A stretch of 64,000 nt of DNA. It comes from Siphonodentalium dalli (taxonomy: Eukaryota > Mollusca > Scaphopoda > Gadilida > Siphonodentaliidae). Position numbers and translations under genes: made by a program. The notes beneath the pieces were generated by a model. The model saw only the letters and a program-made list of their open reading frames with translations. It made no database searches and was not told where the DNA came from. How positions within the stretch are numbered: the stretch's first letter is position 1; every line of letters begins with the position of its first letter. The stretch spans positions 75,427,980-75,491,979 of the forward strand of contig CP136063.1 in assembly GCA_032622095.1 (NCBI GenBank), read 5' to 3'. This document shows positions 11,340 through 22,937 of the stretch, piece after piece.

Positions 11340-11783
11340 CAAGCCTGCAAATAGTGTGTCTGTCATTTGCAGAATGAGGTCCCCAGAGGGTGAATTTAGT
11401 GACACTATCCCGCATAGCGGGCTAGCATCACTAAATCACCCTCTGGAGACCTCATTCTGCTTAGGCCTCATCTTCTGGGAAGTATCTATAGTATTAAATT
11501 AACATTAATTTTAGTTACATTTCCCTTCTAGGAAGTTTCGATATCCCCTAATTTGCAGAAGATAAAATTCATAATTGAGGTGCTCAATGGGTGAACATCA
11601 CCAACTTCAACTGGGGAACTTCAATCTGATCCTAGGTCTACCATAGCAGTTGAGGGCCTTAGCAGAATGAGGTCCCCAGAGGGTGAATTTAGTGATGCTA
11701 GCCTGCTATGCGGGATAGCGTCACTAAATTCACCCTCTGGGGACCTCATTCTGCAAATGACAGACACGCTATTTGCAGGCTTG
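11340..11783. mobile_element. MITE-A, 444 bp, with perfect 8-bp TSD
   Basis: AGTGCCGT is found at 11332-11339 and again at 11784-11791, exactly flanking CAAGCCTGCAAATAGTG... and ...CTATTTGCAGGCTTG. This fixes the element ends and the 8-bp target size of the family. Confidence 0.93.
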
Positions 11784-11860
11784 AGTGCCGTTCATTTTCC
11801 TCATTTATCTTTTGCATTATGATGTTTTTATTTGGCATTTTAGTGTCAATGCGCTGCATG

Positions 11861-12110
11861 TACAGTAATGCTCTAAGTAATCGACTTCTTAACCACAGCA
11901 GAATTATGGGTAACTTTTCAGGATTTAGTCGGAAATATGGCTTGTTGCCATTCATCGGAAAGCTCTCCGGCAACACGCCATATTTCTGACTAAATCCTGA
12001 TGGCTTATTGCATTGATGAATGGCAACAAGCCATATTTCGGACTAAATCCTGAAAAGTTACCCATAATTCTGCTGTGGTTAAGAAGTCGATTACTTAGAG
12101 CATTACTGTA
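11861..12110. mobile_element. MITE-B copy 3, rearranged centre
   Basis: TA-CAGTAATGCTCTAAGTAAT to ATTACTTAGAGCATTACTG-TA. The left arm is normal, but the centre holds an extra ~35 bp containing a second CCATATTTC(T/G)GACTAAATCC unit, as if one arm were partly duplicated. Confidence 0.85.
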
Positions 12111-12442
12111 CACACATGTTTTACTGTGATTTGAACATGTAAGGTCTATGCATAAGATGGAACATTTATCTGCAGTCCGGTACATTTATGCTACACATAG
12201 CTTGTAAACAAATCCACATTGGTTGGCACGGAATGATACATAGTGAACTATGTAGTGAATTATACAACTCAAAGTAGTATTTATTTTACGATGGAAGTTA
12301 AGATGGCAAGCAATTGCCTTTTACATAGTATTAGCATATCAGCTTGCCATATTTTTTATGGTGGGAAATATTGGGGAGAGAATTTGAATTCAATTTAAAA
12401 GCAATTTAATTCTATACTCTCCAGTCATCACAGTTGTCCAAG

Positions 12443-12703
12443 CAAGCCTGAGTTTAGTGTGCCTGTCATTTGCAGAATGAGGTCCCCAGAAGGTGAATTT
12501 AATGATGCTATCCCGCATAGTGGGTAGCATCACCAAATTCACCCTCTGGGGATCTCATTCTGCATGGAGGAGACATAGACTCAGGTTGAAGTTCCCAAAT
12601 GTTGAATATTGTGATGTACACCCATTAGGAACCTCGATTATGCAATGTGTCATATGCCAATTTTGGGATATAGAGAAACTAAACAAAAAATAAATAGAAT
12701 TTG
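12443..12703. mobile_element. MITE-A, left-half fragment
   Basis: CAAGCCTGAGTTTAGTGTGC, the first hairpin, and the inner part to AAATAGAATTTGACA. The right terminus is missing. Confidence 0.75.
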
Positions 12704-12718
12704 ACAAATTTGCCCAGA

Positions 12719-12805
12719 CAAGCCTGAGTTTAGTGTGCCTGACATTTACAGAATGAGGTCCCCAGAGGGTGAATTTAGTGATGCTATCCTGCACAGCTTG
12801 ATCAG
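12719..12805. mobile_element. MITE-A, short terminal fragment
   Basis: A second left terminus CAAGCCTGAGTTTAGTGTGC begins 16 bp after the previous fragment and breaks off inside the first hairpin. Confidence 0.7.
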
Positions 12806-13059
12806 ACACAGGTCATTGAGACTATGTTGCTTTATGCTCCATGAGAGACCGGGGCAATCAATCCATCATGATGGTGTCAATGGGCAAAATAATGGTCATT
12901 TATTCAAAATCCTGAGTTTCAAGTAAGACTAAATAATGGAATGTGAATTGTGCTCCATTTGTGAAAATTTTAAATGGACCTACAAAAAGCTATCTGAGAT
13001 GAAGCAATATGATATCCATGTCTGTGCAATCATTCAGGGTTTAAATTCAAGTCTGGATA

Positions 13060-13450
13060 TAATGTGCAAAATGAGGTCTCCAAAGGGTAAAATTAGTGAT
13101 GCTACCCCACACAGTGGGCTAAGCATCACCGAATTAACCCTCTGGGGACCTCATTCTGATTAGGCCTCATCTTTTGGGAAGTATCTATAGTCTCACATTA
13201 ACATTGTTGTAGTTACTTTTTCCCTACTGTTCAGTTTCTATATCCCCTAATTTGCAGAATATAAAAATGCATAATCGAGGTGACTAATGGTTGAGCATTA
13301 CCAACTTCAACTGGGGAACTTCAATCTGATCCTAGGTCTTGCATAGCAGTTGAAGCCTAAGCAGAATTAGGTTCCCAGAGGGTGAATTTGGTGATGCTAG
13401 CACATCGTGTTGGTAGCGTCACTAAATTCACCCTCTGAGGACCTCATTCT
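13060..13450. mobile_element. MITE-A copy, diverged ends
   Basis: Both hairpins and the centre are present (AAATGAGGTCTCCAAAGGG to ACCCTCTGAGGACCTCATTC), but the outer termini are mutated. The right side reads GTCCAGCACCATATTTTGAG, a variant also seen at the right end of the copy at 37126. Confidence 0.75.
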
Positions 13451-13483
13451 TCAAATGTCCAGCACCATATTTTGAGGTCTGCA

Positions 13484-13701
13484 TACTAGTAATGCCCTAA
13501 ATATTCGACTCCTTAACCACAGCAGAATTATGGGTAATTTTTCAGGATTTACTCGGAAATATGGCTTGTTGCCATTCATCGGAAAGCTCTCAGTGAGAGC
13601 TTTCCGATGAATGGCAACAAGCCATATTTCTGACTAAATCCTGAAAAATTACCCATAATTCTGCTGTGGTTAAGGAGTCAATTATTTAGAGCATTACTGT
13701 A
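13484..13701. mobile_element. MITE-B copy 4
   Basis: TA-CTAGTAATGCCCTAAATATT to AATTATTTAGAGCATTACTG-TA. Full-length fold-back of the AATTTTTCAGG subtype with one mutated end. Confidence 0.87.
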
Positions 13702-14798
13702 ACTGCCTGATGATTGCCTAGTATTCGCATATCAACAAGAGTGATATTTTGTATTGAACAGGGAATTTTTGCCATGAGGTACAAAATGACAGAATGCGCT
13801 GGTCTTTCATGATGACTAACCGGTCATCATAGAGCCAGCAGCTAATCAATTTATACTTGCTGGCAGTTGCCTACCCCATCCTTTACATTCTGTGAAAGAA
13901 ATCTCAATCTGTGCCTCACCCTTCATTATGTGTTAATCGCATGGTTTTCAGATATATACATAACACACAGATTTGGTGAGTTTCTTATGCATCCCTTCAT
14001 ATAAATCTCATTCTATTTGATTCACAAATTAATCTTTTTCTTATTTTCTTTCATTTTATGAACACAGGTTATGGGTCTCATATCTAGGCTTCGACTTCCA
14101 ATAATTTGCTAACTAGTTAGGCCTAAAAAAATTAACTTTGTTTCTGCGAACTTGTTCAACCCATGTCTGAACTGATCAACTGCTGAACTGCGATAATGTT
14201 TTGCTGACCCTAAGCCATCGATTGTATGTTCACCCGCTTTTTAGTGCTTTAGGAATAAAAATCTTTTATCCCACAGGGTTAGAGTGAAAGACAACAACTG
14301 GAATGCGCTAATAGCTACCTGTTTAGAAAAACATAATTATTTACAGGAAGCCGATACAATAAATGTAGTAGTAACAAATACAAACGTGTGGATGACTTTT
14401 TTTTAGGCACAATTAATAACTGCATATAGATGTAGGCCAAAAGGGGGCAGACATCAATCGATTGTGTATTTCCCAAAAAAACAAAAACAAACAAAAAACG
14501 GGGAGGGAGGGAGGGTTTTCAAAATAAGCGTCCGTGTTCGCCGATCAATTTATTGGAAAGAAAGTTAACACAACCACTTCGCGCATCCCTTTCGGCAAAA
14601 AATATAGTTCCCATAGCTTACTTATCTGAAATGTCATGCGTTATGGTGAAGTGATCTGTATCAGTGAAAGATCTTGCTACCAAACATGTTTGCGTTTGTA
14701 CACAATTTTGGTTTTAAAAATTCACGCATCTGCTTAACCCTTTGGGATAAAATACGTCGCTCTTATACGACTATGTTATATTTTTCTGGTGCTACATA
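13702..14798. other. Intron 2, no recognised element
   Basis: AT-rich unique sequence. A short A/C- and G-rich simple stretch (AAAAACAAAAACAAACAAAA, then GGGAGGGAGGGAGGG) lies near 14470-14515. No gene was seen. Confidence 0.55.
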
Positions 14799-15125
14799 CT
14801 TTAAAGAGATAGAAATATGAATGGTTCCATTTGATCTCCAGTACAGAAACTACAATAATGCCCTAAATAATCAACTCCTTAACCATAGCATAATTATGGG
14901 TAATTTTTCAGGATTTAGTCGGAAATATGGCTTGTTGCCATTCATCGGAAAGCTCTCAATGAGAGCTTTCCGATGAATGGCAACAAGGTATATTTCCGAC
15001 TAAATCCTGAAAAATTACCCATAATTCTGCTGTGGTTAAGGATTCAATTATTTAGGGCATTACTGTACATGCTTTAAAGAGATAGAAATATGTATGGTTC
15101 CATTTGATCTCCATTACAGAAACTA
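14799..15125. mobile_element. MITE-B copy 5 between 55-bp direct repeats
   Basis: The MITE-B palindrome is at 14851-15067 (left end TACAATAATGCC, right end GGCATTACTG-TA). It is bracketed by two copies of a ~55-bp flank, CTTTAAAGAGATAGAAATAT to CAGAAACTAC, at 14799-14852 and 15070-15125, differing at a few bases. A single insertion makes only a TA duplication, so the longer repeat must be a separate event. Confidence 0.85.
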
Positions 15126-15140
15126 CGTGAACGTTCAGAC

Positions 15141-15629
15141 GACCGCCAAGGCTCAAAATAAATTTTTTTTTACTGACTGTCAAAATGACAGGCACCAAAT
15201 GGATGGTGTTGGTCATTTCAAAATGGTGCCTGTCAAATTTTCAGATGTATTGTATGAGACAGTATTTAAATTTCCAATCGACTTATTATTCGTCAATGAT
15301 AAACACATTTTTGGGAGCGTCCAATTGCCACCTAGGAAAACCCCATGTTATTTTTGTTTTCAAAAGTTCAAAAACATTACGTCGATTAATAAATACACAT
15401 GTAATTCAACATAATTATATTCACTATGAATTGATCCGAAATAAAAAAAGAACTAATTTTTACTTTCAATGTCCTATTTGGCCAAAAGTGGCTCCTTGGA
15501 CAGATAGAGATTGTTTAAAGAATTGCATTGGACAAAATGTCTGACAGATACAGAAGGGCACTGGACATAAGCTATTTTTCGTCGGACAATGACTGTGACC
15601 GGCCACTTATTTTGAGCCTTGACGACCAC
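15141..15629. mobile_element. Putative terminal-inverted-repeat element
   Basis: GACCGCCAAGGCTCAAAATAA at the left is matched by TTATTTTGAGCCTTGACGACC (one indel) at the right, 490 bp apart. A smaller hairpin (TGACAGGCACCA/TGGTGCCTGTCA) lies inside. No clear TSD, and no protein similarity was recognised in the open frames. Confidence 0.5.
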
Positions 15630-16069
15630 TAAGTGGAAAGTTTTCCATCATGGATAGTAACCGGTAGTTGGACTGCACATGTAAAAGAAATAATATCAAG
15701 CGCTATTTTGATTTTCGATACGGAATAACAGTTGTGTGTACACAAAAATCGTAGTTGGAAAGATCGTAGGGTAGTCAATCACATGGTTATATAAACCATG
15801 GCTTATGAACAACCCACGATATCCTTTTCTGTGATGAAATCGCAATCGTGTGAACAAACTGGCCAGATTCATCCACTTATGATTGAATCATGGTCATCTG
15901 AACGTTCACTATTTAAAGTGTAATTTAATGGCATTGTCAACGGAAGTGTCAAATCTTAACTAGATGTCTTTCAAAAATAGGAAAGTCATATAATTTTACT
16001 CAAATTAAAAATCTAAATTGAGGTATTTCTTCCCATAAAACTGTATAAATAATGGATATAATTGGCGTA
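15630..16069. other. Intron 2, no recognised element
   Basis: Unique AT-rich sequence without a recognisable feature. Confidence 0.5.
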
Positions 16070-16171
16070 AGAGCTTTCCGATGAATGGCAACAAGCCATA
16101 TTTCCGACTAAATCCTGAAAAATTACCCATAATTTTGCTTAGGAGTCGATTATTTAGGGCATTTGTAAATT
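16070..16171. mobile_element. MITE-B, right-half fragment (copy 6)
   Basis: The right arm only, from AAGAGCTTTCCGATGAATGG to ATTATTTAGGGCATT, with a small deletion after AATTTTGCT. The left arm is missing. Confidence 0.8.
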
Positions 16172-16700
16172 GATGTTGCCTTATAGGTCCAAATCATTAA
16201 GAGGAAAAAAAAGTGTAAACTAATGAAAATATTCTTTTACCTGCTGTCCTTTCTCTAGAAATGATAGGGTCATTGTCGAAATGCTTTATACATATACCAG
16301 TCTTGGTCTGTGCGAGATAGAAAGGTTGCAGAAATAAGTGTCGTCTGCTTCAATTTTAAAGTATATTCTTCCGATACTGGGATAAATTTCTTTTGTCCCA
16401 AGGATGAAACTGTGCTAATGTTTGTCATTGGTCATATATTGATTTTAGTATTAAAACTGAACTGAAAGAAACAGTTGTTTGATTGATGAGCAGATGAAAA
16501 AGAACTTACAAAATTTATCAACACAGGGTGCATTTATGTATAAAACGTTACGACCCCATCAGTTACTCTGGAGGGGTTCTATTCGCAGAAACAGGGTTAG
16601 TATTTTAGGGCTTATACATCAATCTCAAAGATATTGAAACTCGAGTTTACTCTCCCTTTAACTAAATTATTATCGAGTTTTGAAAAGAAAATTTCAGTGT
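16172..16700. other. Intron 2, no recognised element
   Basis: Unique AT-rich sequence without a recognisable feature. Confidence 0.5.
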
Positions 16701-16962
16701 TTAACCCTTTGAGTGCCAGGGGCCGATCTCATCAGCCCTAAACCTGCAAAATAAGTCTGTTAAAGAATATAAGAATAAATTATTAAAATTGTAAAAAATT
16801 GTAAAAAAATAAAAAAAATTGTAAAAAAATAATAATAATTGTTAGGCCAATGCATTTTCTTATATATGCAAGGCGACCTATGGTCGACTCGCATATAAGA
16901 GAATGCATTGGCACAGGGTATATGGGTTGATACAAAAATCGACTTGGCACTCAAAGGGTTAA
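16701..16962. mobile_element. MITE-C2 copy, one hairpin
   Basis: TTAA-CCCTTTGAGTGCCAGGGG to TTGGCACTCAAAGGG-TTAA. One 69-nt-type hairpin (16846-16912) with a small deletion in one arm, preceded by a repeated AATTGTAAAAAA spacer. Confidence 0.87.
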
Positions 16963-17331
16963 AGGGGTATATCTGGTTTTGACAGTCAGAAAGGGATCGA
17001 TATTAATGTTAGACATACATAAAAGCCTATTCCTAGTAAATTTCCTATGATTAAGTTAACATGAACAAAACAAATTTTTATTTCGATTGCAGCACGCCAC
17101 TTGCATAACTAACTTTTGACTTGCTCATTCAGGACATAATTTTCCGTGCCGGTATCCACTCAAAAACACTATATAATCCTCTATATACATAACATCTATA
17201 ATCGTTTTCTGACAAAGATTTTACATCAACATACTGACAGGGTTAATCGTAAGACTTGTGATTCTGTTCATTTGGAATATATCATGAATTTCAAACTATC
17301 TTTCGTGCTTAATTATAGAAAGTGTGGGAAT

Positions 17332-17586
17332 CAAGCCTTGAAATAGTGTGCCTGTCATTTGCAGAATGAGGTCCCCAGAGGGTGAATTTAGTGATGCTAC
17401 CCCGCATAGCGGGCTAGCATCACCAAATTCACCCTCTGGGAATCTCATTCTGCTGAGGTGTAAGCAGAATGAGGTCCCCCAGAGGGTGAATTTGGTGATG
17501 CTAGCCCGCTATGCGAGGTAGCATCACTAAATTCACCCTCTGGGGACCTCATTCTGCAAATGACAGACACCCTATTTCAAGGCTTA
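17332..17586. mobile_element. MITE-A short form, 255 bp, perfect 8-bp TSD
   Basis: GTGGGAAT flanks both sides (17324-17331, 17587-17594). The ends are CAAGCCTTGAAATAGTG and CTATTTCAAGGCTTA. The two terminal hairpins are joined by a linker of about 15 bp, the central ~200 bp of the long form being absent. Confidence 0.92.
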
Positions 17587-17799
17587 GTGGGAATAGCAGA
17601 ATCTCTAAATTATCTCAGTTTAAAGATGGATTATCTCTTTGTAAAGATGTTCAAAATAGTTACTGGGGTATAATATATTAGATATGAATCGAAGACCCCT
17701 ATCCAGAAATGCTTCTATTGATTAATATTGACTATATTTTGAATATGTTCTGGTCTAAAAATGTGTGGTTGTTTAGCTAACGAGCAATAGTTGTTACTT

Positions 17800-18189
17800 T
17801 TAACCCTTTACCCAACAAACCGGCCAAATAAAGCTTCAACAGCCTAAAATATCTTCGGTCTGTCTCAATAGAACCATACAAATATGGATATCATTGGAAC
17901 CGGCTCCTTGACCACATTGTGATAGTTACAGTTATGCCCTGTGCCAATGCATTCTCTTATATATGCGAGTCGACCATAGGTCGCCTCGCATATATAAGAG
18001 AATGCATTGGCCTAAACAAAATCTTTTTTTTACACTTTTTACCATTTTTTCTTACATTCTTTAACAATTTTATAATTTTTAATGTGTTAAGCCAATGCAT
18101 TCTCTTATATATGCGAGGCGACCTATGGTCGACTCGCATATATAAGAGAATGCATTGGCACAGGGCCCTTCTGTTGGGTAAAGGGTTAA
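17800..18189. mobile_element. MITE-C1 copy
   Basis: TTAA-CCCTTTACCCAACAAACC to CTGTTGGGTAAAGGG-TTAA. Hairpins at 17943-18011 and 18091-18159. Nearly the same sequence and orientation as the 9810 copy, suggesting recent spread. Confidence 0.88.
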
Positions 18190-18702
18190 CAGAGACCAGG
18201 AATTTTATTGTGTAATTTTGTCACAAATAAACGTTAATTAGACTCATTATCACTTTTAAATATATAATAAAACAATACAATCACTCTGGGACATGTGACA
18301 TTCGGAGCATAGCTATGGGTACACCATAATGATCTTAATCGCTATATGGTATCGCCTGAATGGTCTGTTCTAAACATAGAATAATAAAGTGTCCCACTTT
18401 ATCATCTCATTTTATAATAAAATATTGGAAATAAAATCAATATTAATTGATAGAAGCATTTCCAGACAAGGGTCTTCAATTCATACTTATTACTTTATAC
18501 CCACGAAACTATTTCAAAATTGTTATATGAAGAGATAACTATCTTTAAGAAAATGTCTTTAAAATTCTCTATAATAATATAATTCACCTACAATACGTCA
18601 AAGATAACATACTATTTATGCAATATTTACGATGGGTATAAGAACAAAATCTGTCTGTATTTTAATATTCTTACTGTTTATGGCGGTTTTAACAGATCTG
18701 AC
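18190..18702. other. Intron 2, no recognised element
   Basis: AT-rich unique sequence without a recognisable feature. Confidence 0.5.
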
Positions 18703-18919
18703 TACAGTAATGCTCCAAGTAATTGACTCCTTAACCACAGCAGAATTATGGGTAACTTTTCAGGATTTAGTCGGAAATATGGCTTGTTGCCATTCATCAG
18801 AAAGATCTCAGTAAGAGCTTTCTGATGAATGGCAACAAGCCATATTTCCGAGTAAATCCTGAAAAATTACCCATAATTCTGCTGTGGTTAAGGAGTCGAC
18901 TACTTAGGGCATTACTGTA
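18703..18919. mobile_element. MITE-B copy 7
   Basis: TA-CAGTAATGCTCCAAGTAAT to ACTTAGGGCATTACTG-TA. The left arm has AACTTTTCAGG, the right arm CCTGAAAAATT, so the arms differ in a subtype-specific position. Confidence 0.9.
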
Positions 18920-19431
18920 TGTTAACATCAATACCCACTGGGAAGGCCATCCCTGCCTTCAAAAGTTGTTTATGATAATTTCGTTTATGTCACCAAAATT
19001 GCTGTTATTCGTAACTCTAGGGAGAGTAAACTTGTTTCATACAGTTGCATGGTAGTAGCAAGCTTCTTTATGAAGGCAGATATATAGTAAAGTGAACAGT
19101 TATCAACTAACTCAAATTCACATAGGTCATGGGTTTGTACACAAATAAATTTGATTACAATCACGATATATGTGAACTGGTGAGCATAATGCCCCAAAAT
19201 TCTTGTTAAAAAGTTTGCGATTGAATAACGTTTGAATTCTTGAGATATATGCGCAGAATTGCTGAAGTTATGTTATTTTGCTCGCATGATATGCTTACTA
19301 ATCACAGTTGTTGAAATTGACCTCACACACCACTAAAGTGTTTTTTTTTTCTTCCTTGAATTGAAGTATGAACAAAATAAATTGGTGAGCTATTGTAAAT
19401 ATAATGATAAAATGACATACAGCCCGAAAAA

Positions 19432-19890
19432 CAAGCCTGAGTTTAGTGTGCCTGTCGTTTGCAGAATGAGTTCCCCCGAGGGTGAATTTAGTGATGCTAT
19501 CCTGCATAGCGGGCTAGCATCACTAACTCACTCTCTGGGGACCTCATTAAGCTTAGGCTTAATCTTCTCTGGAAAGTTTCTTTATTATCAAATTTCTATA
19601 GAAACTTCTTCACATAGATTCTATTTCTTTTTTAGTTTACGGTAGTTTCTCTATATCCCCATATTGGCAGACGACACATTGCATAATCGAGGTTCACAAT
19701 GGGTGTACATCACAATATTCACCATTTGGGAACTTCAATCTGAATCTATGTCACCCATAGCAGATGAGGCCATGCAGAATGATGTCCCCTGATGGTGAAT
19801 TTGGTGATGCTAGCCCGCTATGCAGGATAGCATCACTAAATTCACCCTATTGAAATTCTGCACATGACTGGCACACTAAACTCAGGCTTT
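19432..19890. mobile_element. MITE-A copy, long form
   Basis: CAAGCCTGAGTTTAGTGTGC to GCACACTAAACTCAGGCTT. Inverted relative to the 5724 copy, judged by the central TTTCTTTATTATCAAATTTC stretch. One hairpin arm is damaged (CACCCTATTGAAATTCTG). Confidence 0.83.
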
Positions 19891-19921
19891 CCAATAGATA
19901 AAAAGCAGCAATTTAAACATA

Positions 19922-20379
19922 TGTGACCCGCCATATCAAATCCAGTCGGAAGTCAGGATTTTTGTTACCCTGTGCCAATGCATTCTCTTATATATGCGAG
20001 TCGACCATAGGTCGCCTCGCATATATAAGAGAATGCATTGGCCTAACAATTTTTTATCATGTTTTTTAAATAAATGTTTCTTACAATTTTTAGGACATAA
20101 AATAAAAAAAACATCCATTACCCTGCAGGGAGCCCCACACATATATAGAAGCACCTAGAAGAGTGTCGTCTGCTCATGTTTGTCTGGGGCTCTGTATGGG
20201 TGAAATTATAAAAATGTTAAAGAATACAAGAACAAATTATTAAAATTATAAAAAATTGTTATGCCAATGCATTCTCTTATATATGCGAGGCGACCTATGG
20301 TCGACTCGCATATATAAGAGAATGCATTGGCACAGGGTAAAAAAATCCCGACTTCCGATTTGATATGGCGGGTCACATA
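19922..20379. mobile_element. MITE-C4: 'GTGACCCGCC' element carrying two shared hairpins
   Basis: The outer arms GTGACCCGCCATATCAAATC and GATTTGATATGGCGGGTCAC enclose ACCCTGTGCC..., a hairpin at 19974-20042, an asymmetric spacer (with CCCTGCAGGGAGCCCCACAC) and a second hairpin at 20263-20331. It has the same hairpins as the TTAA-flanked families but different ends and no TTAA. Confidence 0.82.
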
Positions 20380-20867
20380 TTTTTAGTCAGGAACGGCCAA
20401 AACCATCCAGACGAGCAAAGGATTATGCCCAAACTATTGCTTTTAGCACTCTAATAGCAATATAATAGTTAATTATTATCATGGTATTCTGTGGCAGACA
20501 TGATTCTTTCAAACCAAGGGCAGATATTAGCATTTCATGAAAAAAAAGTCTTATTTTATATTTGGTGAATTCATCCAGGGATTTTCTATTTCTTAATTAT
20601 AGTTACTTCTAGCAATAACCAATAATATAGTTAATTTTATCATATGAACACACATTTTATCACCAAATAATTCTTAATTATTTCTGAATGCACATGGGCA
20701 CATATTTTTCATTTAAATTTACTTTTAATTACAAATTGACACCACCTTTTCTTTTAGAAATGTCCTTCTTTTGACAGTTGCAACAATTTTTTATATAATC
20801 TTCTCCTGCACAGTAACAAGATAGAATTCATTTCTCTAAAAATAGGCATTTTTACCTAGGGTAAATA
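20380..20867. other. Intron 2, no recognised element
   Basis: AT-rich unique sequence without a recognisable feature. Confidence 0.5.
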
Positions 20868-21080
20868 TATAATGCCCTAAATAATCAACTCCTTAACCAC
20901 AGCAGAATTATGGGTAACTTTTCAGGATTTAGTAGGAAATATGGCTTGTTGCCATTCACCGGAAAGCTCTCCCCGAGAGCTTCTGATGAATGGCAACAAG
21001 CCATATTTCCGACTCAATCCTGAAAAGTTACCCATAATTCTGCTGTGGTTAAGAAGTCGATTATTTAGGGCATTACTGTA
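20868..21080. mobile_element. MITE-B copy 8
   Basis: TATAATGCCCTAAATAATC to ATTTAGGGCATTACTG-TA. The left terminus is mutated and one arm has lost a few bases near the loop (GAGAGCTTCTGATG). Confidence 0.85.
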
Positions 21081-21160
21081 CCTACTTATAACCCATGTCC
21101 CTGTAAGTCTTTAAACTGGGTAAATAAATAGAAAAGTAGCTGTTTAGAAAAATTCACATT

Positions 21161-21426
21161 TTAACCCTTTACCATGACTGGTCAGCTTCCTGAAATTTTA
21201 CGAAAACCCTGTGCCTATGCATTCTCTTATATATCCGAGTCACCCATAGGGAGCCTCGATTATATATAAGAGAATATATTGGCCTCACAATATTTACCTT
21301 GACCTTGTGTACCAGTGCATTCTCTTATATAAACGAGGCTCCCTATCTTAGTCTACATATAAGTGAATGCAATGACACATGATATTTAATGATTCACCAG
21401 CGCAGTTCCCGCCATGAAAGTGTTAA
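21161..21426. mobile_element. MITE-C3 (piggyBac-like), decayed hairpins
   Basis: TTAA-CCCTTTACCATGACTGG to CGCCATGAAAGTG-TTAA. It has two diverged hairpins (about 21213-21275 and 21312-21373) in which the GTCGACC/GGTCGCC centre is replaced by CACCCATAGGGAGCC. TTTAATGATTCACCAGCGCAG near the right end is typical of C3. Confidence 0.78.
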
Positions 21427-21924
21427 AATGACTGTTTTTGGATTATTGGGTATCTATGAATAGTATGAGACAATTACGACCTATGTTTCTTTCAAGAGAA
21501 ACACTGCTAACCACACAAAATTTTAATCACTCGTGAGACACAAATGTCACACTGTCGAATCTATTATTATGCACAATGCATGTCGCTAAAAAATACGTTA
21601 CAAGATACATTATTGTATGATATCGGCCTGTAATAATTTGCTAAACAATAACATTACAGCTTTTTCTTCTTCGCGCTGCTTAGTGACAACTATAGATAGA
21701 TCAGAAGCATGTATATATTTTGCATGTAAATCTTTTTATAACATTGAAATTTGTTTTTATAATGCATTTTCATCATTTTCTGTTGACTATGTTGATATCA
21801 TGCAGTTGCTGAAACATTATGTATCATACCGTGATTATCAAGAGATTCATGATGCACTGATTTAGATACATAGATGTATAAAAGTAAATGCAGAAACCGG
21901 TGCAAGCCACGCATCACTCACAAT
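21427..21924. other. Intron 2, no recognised element
   Basis: AT-rich; a reading frame of 82 codons (21617-21865) shows no recognisable domain and is taken as chance. Confidence 0.5.
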
Positions 21925-22222
21925 CAGGTCATTTGCAGAACGAGGTCACCAGAAGGTGAAGTTAGTGACAGAACCCTGCACTGTGGGCTAGCATCACTAA
22001 ATTCACCTTGTGGGGAATCTCATTCTGCTTAGGCCTCATCTTTCTTTTTTTCTTTTTCAGTTTAGTTTCTCTATATTCCCATAATGGCCAGATGGCACAA
22101 TGCATAATCAAGGTGCCCAATGAGTGCACATCATCAGCTGGGAACTTAAATATGTATCTCGGTCTCCCATAACAGCTAGGGCCATGCAGAATGAGGTCCC
22201 CAGATAATGAATTTAGTGATGC
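21925..22222. mobile_element. MITE-A fragment interrupted by MITE-B
   Basis: TCATTTGCAGAACGAGGTCACCAG... through the centre to the start of the second hairpin (ATTTAGTGATGC), where a MITE-B inserts. The remaining right end is not found after the MITE-B. Confidence 0.78.
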
Positions 22223-22351
22223 TACAGTAATGCCCTAAATAATCGACTGCTTTCCAATGAATGTCAACAAGCCATATTTCCGACTAAATCCTGAAAAGTT
22301 ACCCATAATTCTGCTGTGGTTAAGGAGTCAATTATTTAGGGCATTACTGTA
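22223..22351. mobile_element. MITE-B copy 9, internal deletion, inside MITE-A
   Basis: TA-CAGTAATGCCCTAAATAATC, then most of the left arm is missing, then CCATATTTCCGACTAAATCC to GGCATTACTG-TA. It is inserted at the TA of GATGCTA in MITE-A. Confidence 0.87.
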
Positions 22352-22620
22352 TTTCAGCAACAATAAACTTCTTGTTTTGATGACGATGATGTGGAAATCA
22401 TAGAAAACGCTATAATCATTCTCGCAACATATGCCGGACTGATTTAACATTGAACAATCATGTCTCGTTTGAACCTCCAAATTATGTATACAAGAGGAGG
22501 CGCCTGCCTGTATCATACCTTTTTAAATAAAAAAAGGTGGGGAAATCTGTTTTGTATCTGCGCATCGGAGCGTGCATCCGTATGTACGCCCATCCATCCG
22601 ATGTCTGTTCGGTCTGCAAA
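22352..22620. repeat. Duplicated segment, copy 1 (partner 23872-24140)
   Basis: About 270 bp from CAACAATAAACTTC through GAACCTCCAAATTATGTATA to CGCCCATCCATCCGATGTCT recur at 23872-24140 with ~90% identity by eye. Both copies lie immediately right of a broken MITE-B, so the duplicated block probably included the end of the MITE. No protein was recognised. Confidence 0.78.
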
Positions 22621-22937
22621 TGTCCACCATATTTTCACAATTCCATCATCAGACACTGAATTGGAACAAACACAAAACCATTGAGGCTTTTCCTGGTCCA
22701 TGATGCCAGCTTTGCAGGCATCCTGATACCTGATGAAAGCGTCAAACACAAGTCTGTGACAGTGCTGTAATTAAATGTGTTGTAATACTCAGTAGTAATT
22801 ACGGAAAGTGACTGAGCTATCAGAAATATATCCGACCAGTGTTAAGGTTGTTCGAGTAAACATTGTGGTCAATGGGTCCACATCACGTCAATGGGTCCAC
22901 ATCAAATTATCTTCTGATTAAAAAGATTGGGAATACA

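Noticed and set aside
15094-15544. Frames of 106 and 119 codons
   Set aside because: Overlapping different frames inside a terminal-inverted-repeat element, no recognisable domain and biased AT-rich composition.
7612-18215. Frames with YMRGDLWSTRIYKRMHW-type words
   Set aside because: Translations of the 69-nt hairpin in the piggyBac-like MITEs.
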